A stretch of 9,895 nucleotides of DNA, taken from the NCBI GenBank assembly GCA_902479205.1, contig CABSNX010000060.1, positions 1-9,895 on the forward strand. Reading direction: 5' to 3'. The notes beneath the pieces were generated by a model that was not told the DNA's origin, made no database searches, and saw only the letters and a list, made by a program, of their open reading frames with translations. A program made the translations under genes and the position numbers. Position 1 is the stretch's first letter; the number at the start of each line of letters is the position of its first letter. Shown piece by piece: positions 6,452 through 9,895 of the stretch. The stretch is from an uncultured Collinsella sp. (GTDB lineage Bacteria; Actinomycetota; Coriobacteriia; Coriobacteriales; Coriobacteriaceae).

Positions 6452-6502
6452 GACAGGCCACCACATCTGCAAGAACCACCACAAAGGTGCCTGTCCCTTT
6501 TT
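6452..6502 (+). repeat. Hairpin element GACAGGCCACC / GGTGCCTGTC with a T-run
   Basis: GACAGGCCACC (6452-6462) pairs with GGTGCCTGTC (6486-6495), leaving one bulged base, across a 23-nt loop, and is followed by CCTTTTT. It has terminator form on the plus strand and is unrelated in sequence to the array that ends 10 bp earlier. The GGTGCCTGTCCCTTTTT wording resembles dispersed palindromic repeats seen in many bacterial genomes; that resemblance is from memory and not checked. Confidence 0.6.
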
Positions 6503-6551
6503 GGTAGGTAGAATTACCCATAAGGTAAGTATGTTTCTGAGTTATTTCGTG

Positions 6552-6581
6552 TTGACCCATTTGAGCGCGATAGGGTATAAC
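6552..6581 (+). promoter_or_regulatory. Sigma-70 promoter of the amino-acid transporter operon
   Basis: TTGACC (6552-6557) and TATAAC (6576-6581) are separated by 18 bp, 43 bp upstream of the binding-protein ATG. This is the best promoter match in the window. An interrupted palindrome TTACC-N5-GGTAA (6514-6528) lies 23 bp upstream of the -35 and could be a regulator site. The leader is about 35-40 nt and carries AAAGGTG 7 nt before the ATG. Confidence 0.75.
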
Positions 6582-6624
6582 TCTACTCAACCGCTAGGGA
6601 TTTTATTGAGAAAGGTGTTCTACC

Positions 6625-7620
6625 ATGAGCAAGAACCTCTCCCAGCAGGTCGTTCTCGACCGCCGCGGCTTTGTCGCCGCTACCTTCGCAACCGTCGCCG
6701 GCCTTGGTCTTGCCGGCTGCTCCGACACCAGCGCCGAGGCCGACAAGGGTTCCGCCGCCGGTTCCTCCAAGAGCTCCGAGGATACCGAGGCTTCCACCAC
6801 GCTCGACGCTAAGGCATTCGACAAGCTCGTCGACAACGGCCCCAAGGCCGATGACGACGCCATCGCCGCCAGCACCTGGGCCACGGCCGTCAAGGACGCC
6901 GGCGTCTTTAAGATCGGTGGCGTTCAGACTTCCACACTCTTCTCCCTCCTCAACGAGAAAGACGGTCAGACCCGCGGCTTCGATGCCGGCATCGCGCAGC
7001 TTCTGTCCAACTACATCCTGGGCGAGAACAAGGTCGAGATCACCCAGGTGACCTCGGACACGCGCGAGTCCGTCCTGCAGAACGGTCAGGTCGACGCTGT
7101 CTTTGCCACCTACACCATTACCGATGAGCGCAAGAAGCTCGTCTCCTTTGCCGGTCCCTATTACTACACGCAGCAGGCCATCCTGGTGCTCGCCGATAAC
7201 GACGACATTAAGAGCGTCGACGACTTGGCCGACAAGAACGTCGCCGTCCAGTCCGGCTCCAACGGCCCTGCCATCCTGGAGGAGTTCGCCCCCAAGGCCA
7301 GCCAGCAGGAGTTCAAGACCGACGAGGAGGCCCGCCAGGCACTCCAGCAGGGCCGCGTTGACGCCTACGTCATCGATAACAACATGCAGCAGAGCGCCCT
7401 GGTCCGCGAGCCCGGCAAGTACAAGATTGCCGGCAAGCCCTTCGGCAGCAAGGAGCCCTACGGCATCGGCCTGCCGCTCGATTCCGACGGCGTCGCCTTT
7501 GTCAACGACTTCCTTAAGAAGATCGAGGACGATGGCACCTGGACCGAGCTGTGGCAGATCTGCATCGGCGACCGTACGGGCGACACCAATGTTCCCGAGC
7601 TGCCCGAGATCGGCGCCTAG
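6625..7620 (+). CDS. Polar amino-acid ABC transporter substrate-binding lipoprotein (SBP_bac_3)
   Basis: A 331-residue binding protein that captures an amino acid outside the membrane and delivers it to the permeases encoded downstream. The N-terminus has DRRGFVA (12-18), a twin-arginine-type signal, then a short hydrophobic stretch and lipobox LAGC with Cys32 as the lipidation site. Residues 33-60 are a Ser/Ala/Asp/Glu linker. The family-3 domain spans about 93-318: RGFDAGIA (117-124), then TITDERKKLVSFAGPYY (164-180). Thr164 and Arg169 match the GlnH residues (Thr70, Arg75) that hold the ligand, and Asp251 in YVIDNN fits the residue binding the amino group (GlnH Asp157). A glutamate/glutamine-type ligand is likely but unproven. 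The start ATG has AAAGGTG 7 nt upstream. It is first in a four-gene operon and separated from the rest by an attenuator-like hairpin. Confidence 0.93.
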   Translation: MSKNLSQQVVLDRRGFVAATFATVAGLGLAGCSDTSAEADKGSAAGSSKSSEDTEASTTLDAKAFDKLVDNGPKADDDAIAASTWATAVKDAGVFKIGGVQTSTLFSLLNEKDGQTRGFDAGIAQLLSNYILGENKVEITQVTSDTRESVLQNGQVDAVFATYTITDERKKLVSFAGPYYYTQQAILVLADNDDIKSVDDLADKNVAVQSGSNGPAILEEFAPKASQQEFKTDEEARQALQQGRVDAYVIDNNMQQSALVREPGKYKIAGKPFGSKEPYGIGLPLDSDGVAFVNDFLKKIEDDGTWTELWQICIGDRTGDTNVPELPEIGA

Positions 7621-7708
7621 GCAGCAAGCCTGATAACGGCCGCAACGAAACCATATGGAAACGCATGATGTGCTTTATTGCGGTAAACTGTTTCCTCACT
7701 GAGTTGTC

Positions 7709-7740
7709 GGGGCTTCCGTACACACGGGAGCCCCTTTCCT
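7709..7740 (+). terminator. Attenuator-like hairpin between binding protein and permease genes
   Basis: GGGGCTTCCGT (7709-7719) and ACGGGAGCCCC (7724-7734) form an 11-bp stem with one G-U pair and a 4-nt ACAC loop, followed by TTTCCTT. It sits in the 138-bp gap between the binding-protein stop and the first permease start. The broken T-run suggests partial termination or a 3' stabilising hairpin. Either would give more binding protein than membrane components, as is common in such operons. I saw no convincing second promoter in the gap. Confidence 0.7.
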
Positions 7741-7758
7741 TATCGGCGGGAGGTCCGC

Positions 7759-8418
7759 ATGAGTCTCTCCGAGCTCTGGTCGCTCTATGGCCAGAACTAT
7801 ATCGACGCGCTGCTAGCAACCTGGGGCATGACTCTTGAGTCGTTTGCCATCGCCATGGTGCTGGCTGTCGCCGTCACCGTGATGCGCGTGTCGCCGCTCA
7901 AGCCGCTGCGCGTCTTTGGCGACCTGTATGTCCAGGTCTTCCGTAACATCCCCGGCATCGCACTGCTCATCATCGTCGTCTATGCGCTGCCGCCGCTCAA
8001 GGTCGTCCTGCCCTACCGCACCTGCGTTATCGTCGCCACGGTCCTTTTGGGCTCGGCCTTTGGCTCCGAGAACTTTATGAGCGGCATCAACACCGTCGGC
8101 GTCGGCCAGGTCGAAGCCGCACGTTCGCTCGGCATGAGCTTTAACCGCATCCTCGCCAAAATCGTGATTCCGCAAGCGCTGCGCTCAAGCGTATTGCCCA
8201 TGACCAACCTCTTTATCGCCGTCATGCTCACCACCGCGCTCGGCAGCCAGGTGCCGCTTAAACCGCAGGAGCTCACCGGCGTGGTGAGCTACATCAACAC
8301 ACGCTCGCTCGGCGGCGTCGCCGCGTTCTTTATCTCGGCGCTCGGCTACCTGGGCACGGCTTTTGTGGTGAGCCACATTGGCAACTACATCGATAAGAAG
8401 GTGAGGATCCTCCGATGA
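7759..8418 (+). CDS. Amino-acid ABC transporter permease (GluC/HisM-type)
   Basis: A 219-residue inner-membrane subunit of the polar amino-acid uptake family. About five hydrophobic helices lie near residues 16-42, 58-80, 87-108, 145-165 and 187-206. The ATPase-docking EAA loop is EAARSLGMSFNRILAKIVIP (119-138), with conserved Gly125 and Pro138. FRNIPGIALL (61-70) is the family's F-R-x-x-P motif in the second helix. The start ATG has GGGAGG 5 nt upstream. Its stop overlaps the next permease start by 4 nt (ATGA), indicating translational coupling. It is expected to pair with the second permease as a heterodimer. Confidence 0.93.
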   Translation: MSLSELWSLYGQNYIDALLATWGMTLESFAIAMVLAVAVTVMRVSPLKPLRVFGDLYVQVFRNIPGIALLIIVVYALPPLKVVLPYRTCVIVATVLLGSAFGSENFMSGINTVGVGQVEAARSLGMSFNRILAKIVIPQALRSSVLPMTNLFIAVMLTTALGSQVPLKPQELTGVVSYINTRSLGGVAAFFISALGYLGTAFVVSHIGNYIDKKVRILR

Positions 8419-9248
8419 GCAAGCATTCCTCCCCTGCACTTACCATGCGCGATGCGCTCTACGAGGCTCCCGGCCCCAAGATGCGCGCCAAGATTCGCAT
8501 CGGCACCGCCATCTCGCTTGTTGCCGTCGCCGCGCTCGTCGTCCTCGTGTTGCAGCGCTTTTATGTGACCGGCCAGCTTTCGGTCCACTATTGGTATTTC
8601 TTTACGCACCTCACCACCTGGAAGTTCCTGCTTGCCGGCTTTGAGGGCACCGTTAAAGTCGCGCTCACCGCCGGCGCCATCGCGCTGGTGCTGGGCCTGG
8701 CCCTTATGCTCGGCCGCACAAGCGACATCAAGCCGCTGCAGCTGGCCTGCCGTGTGCTCACCGACTTTTTCCGCGGCGTGCCGAGTCTGCTGTTCATCTA
8801 CTTCTTCTTTTTGGTGCTGCCCCAGTACAAGATCGCGCTGCCGTCGTTTTGGATGCTCACGCTTCCCGTCGCGCTCGCTGCCGCCGGCGTACTTGCCGAG
8901 ATCTTCCGCGCCGGCGTCAACGCCGTACCGCGCGGACAAGTCGAGGCGGCCCAGGCACTCGGTCTCTCCAAGGCTAAAATCACCTTTAAAATCGTGTTGC
9001 CGCAGGCTATTCGGTTTATCATTCCGTCGTTGATTTCACAGCTTGTGGTCGTTGTCAAAGACACCACCGTCGCCTACGTGGTGAGCTACCCCGACCTGAT
9101 GCAAAATGCCCGCGTGCTCATTACCAACTACGACGCCCTCGTGTCGGTCTACCTGGTAATCGCGGTCATCTACATCCTCATCAACGTCGCGATCAACAAG
9201 GCCGCTGTCTATGTTTCGCACAAGACCGGCGCGACCATCATCCGCTAA
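8415..9248 (+). CDS. Amino-acid ABC transporter permease (GluD-type)
   Basis: A 277-residue inner-membrane subunit, second half of the permease pair. It is longer than its partner because of a basic cytosolic N-terminal tail of about 28 residues and an extra first helix (30-47). Further helices lie near 72-100, 120-137, 146-166, 200-225 and 242-265. FFRGVPSLLFIYF (118-130) is the family F-R-G-x-P motif, and VEAAQALGLSKAKITFKIVLP (176-196) is the EAA loop. The start overlaps the previous stop as ATGA. The ATPase gene follows after 36 bp. Confidence 0.93.
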   Translation: MSKHSSPALTMRDALYEAPGPKMRAKIRIGTAISLVAVAALVVLVLQRFYVTGQLSVHYWYFFTHLTTWKFLLAGFEGTVKVALTAGAIALVLGLALMLGRTSDIKPLQLACRVLTDFFRGVPSLLFIYFFFLVLPQYKIALPSFWMLTLPVALAAAGVLAEIFRAGVNAVPRGQVEAAQALGLSKAKITFKIVLPQAIRFIIPSLISQLVVVVKDTTVAYVVSYPDLMQNARVLITNYDALVSVYLVIAVIYILINVAINKAAVYVSHKTGATIIR

Positions 9249-9284
9249 CGCTTTACCATTTCGAGTCATAAGGAGCCGAGCACC

Positions 9285-9875
9285 ATGGCACAGAGCACCT
9301 CTTCCACCGGCAATCAGCCGCTGATCGAGCTCAAGCACGTCGATAAGCACTATGGCGACCTGCACGTCCTCAACGACATCAATCTGTCGGTCGACCGCGG
9401 CGAGGTCGTCGTTGTAATTGGCCCCTCGGGCTCGGGCAAGTCGACCATGTGCCGCACCATCAACCGCCTGGAAACCATCGACTCGGGCGAGATCCTCATC
9501 GAGGGCGAGCCCCTGCCGCAGGAAGGCAAGGACCTCGCCCGCATGCGTGCTGAGCTGGGCATGGTGTTCCAACAGTTCAACCTGTTCGCACATATGACCG
9601 TACTGCAGAACGTCATGCTGGGACCGGTCGACGTGCTGGGCGTCTCCAAGGACGAGGCTCGTGAGCGCGCCATGGACCTGCTGAGCCGCGTGGGCGTGGC
9701 CGAGCAGGCCGATAAGGTGCCCGCACAGCTCTCGGGCGGCCAGCAACAGCGCGTAGCCATCGCCCGTTCACTCGCCATGCAGCCCAAGGCCATGCTCTTT
9801 GACGAGCCCACAAGCGCCCTCGATCCCGAGATGATCAACGAGGTGCTCGAGGTCATGGTCCGTCTGGCCCAGCAG
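9285..9875 (+). CDS. Amino-acid ABC transporter ATP-binding protein (GlnQ/GluA-type), C-terminus missing
   Basis: The first 197 codons are present out of a usual 240-260; the contig ends in adapter at 9876. It powers the transporter by ATP hydrolysis at the inner face of the membrane. Visible motifs: Walker A GPSGSGKST (46-54), Q-loop VFQQFNLF (94-101), ABC signature LSGGQQQR (149-156), Walker B MLFDEP (170-175) and D-loop SALD (177-180). The H-loop histidine would lie just past the break. HMTVLQNVMLGP (103-114) is typical of the polar amino-acid subfamily. AAGGAG lies 9 nt before the ATG at 9285. The truncation is a library artefact, not gene decay. Confidence 0.95.
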
Positions 9876-9895
9876 CTGTCTCTTATACACATCTC
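9876..9895 (-). other. Nextera mosaic end, inverted (not genomic)
   Basis: CTGTCTCTTATACACATCT (9876-9894) is the reverse complement of the Tn5 mosaic end at 31-49. The final C fits the read-2 adapter (next bases would be CGAGCCC), not read 1 (GACGC). The minus-strand peptide beginning MCIRDS is another well-known adapter translation. Confidence 0.97.

Noticed and set aside
30..9895. 20-bp terminal inverted repeats suggesting a linear mobile element
   Set aside because: They are Tn5 mosaic end plus adapter bases; the left copy also carries the P7 tail and an index.

Overview
The window reads as one complete assembled contig rather than a slice of a chromosome. Both ends are Nextera transposase adapter: bases 1-49 (P7 tail, 8-base index, read-2 adapter, 19-bp mosaic end) and bases 9876-9895 (mosaic end, inverted). 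Genuine genomic DNA is about 50-9875. The two outermost genes are therefore cut by library construction, not by biology.

The DNA is GC-rich with strongly C/G-ending codons and Shine-Dalgarno sites of the AAGGAGG type. A CoA-dehydratase-activase-type protein, a CmpB-like membrane protein, an HD hydrolase and a Tat-type lipoprotein amino-acid transporter together suggest a gut actinobacterium of the Coriobacteriia, Collinsella-like. This assignment is inference; no 16S or other marker gene is present.

Layout. Minus strand, 50-4157: an HD-domain hydrolase followed 35 bp later by a CmpB-like membrane protein; a relic of the 3' end of a PII (glnB) gene; a Cof-type HAD phosphatase with its own likely promoter; then a TetR regulator followed 12 bp later by the start of an acyl-CoA-dehydratase-activase-like protein. 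TGTGC/GCACA palindromes lie directly upstream of the TetR gene and look like its operators. Plus strand, 4386-6167: a single-gene unit for a 593-residue DXS-like thiamine-diphosphate enzyme, closed by a 12-bp-stem terminator. The intergenic stretch 6168-6624 holds three evenly spaced 57-bp inverted-repeat units, a second unrelated hairpin and a good sigma-70 promoter. Plus strand, 6625-9875: a polar amino-acid ABC transporter in the order binding lipoprotein, permease, permease, ATPase, with an attenuator-like hairpin after the binding-protein gene. The ATPase is cut at the contig end.

Most worth a second look: the three-unit inverted-repeat array; the DXS-like enzyme, which keeps the thiamine-diphosphate machinery but lacks both arginines that hold the substrate phosphate in true DXS; and the glnB relic. 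I do not see a clear new multi-gene defence or mobile system here.
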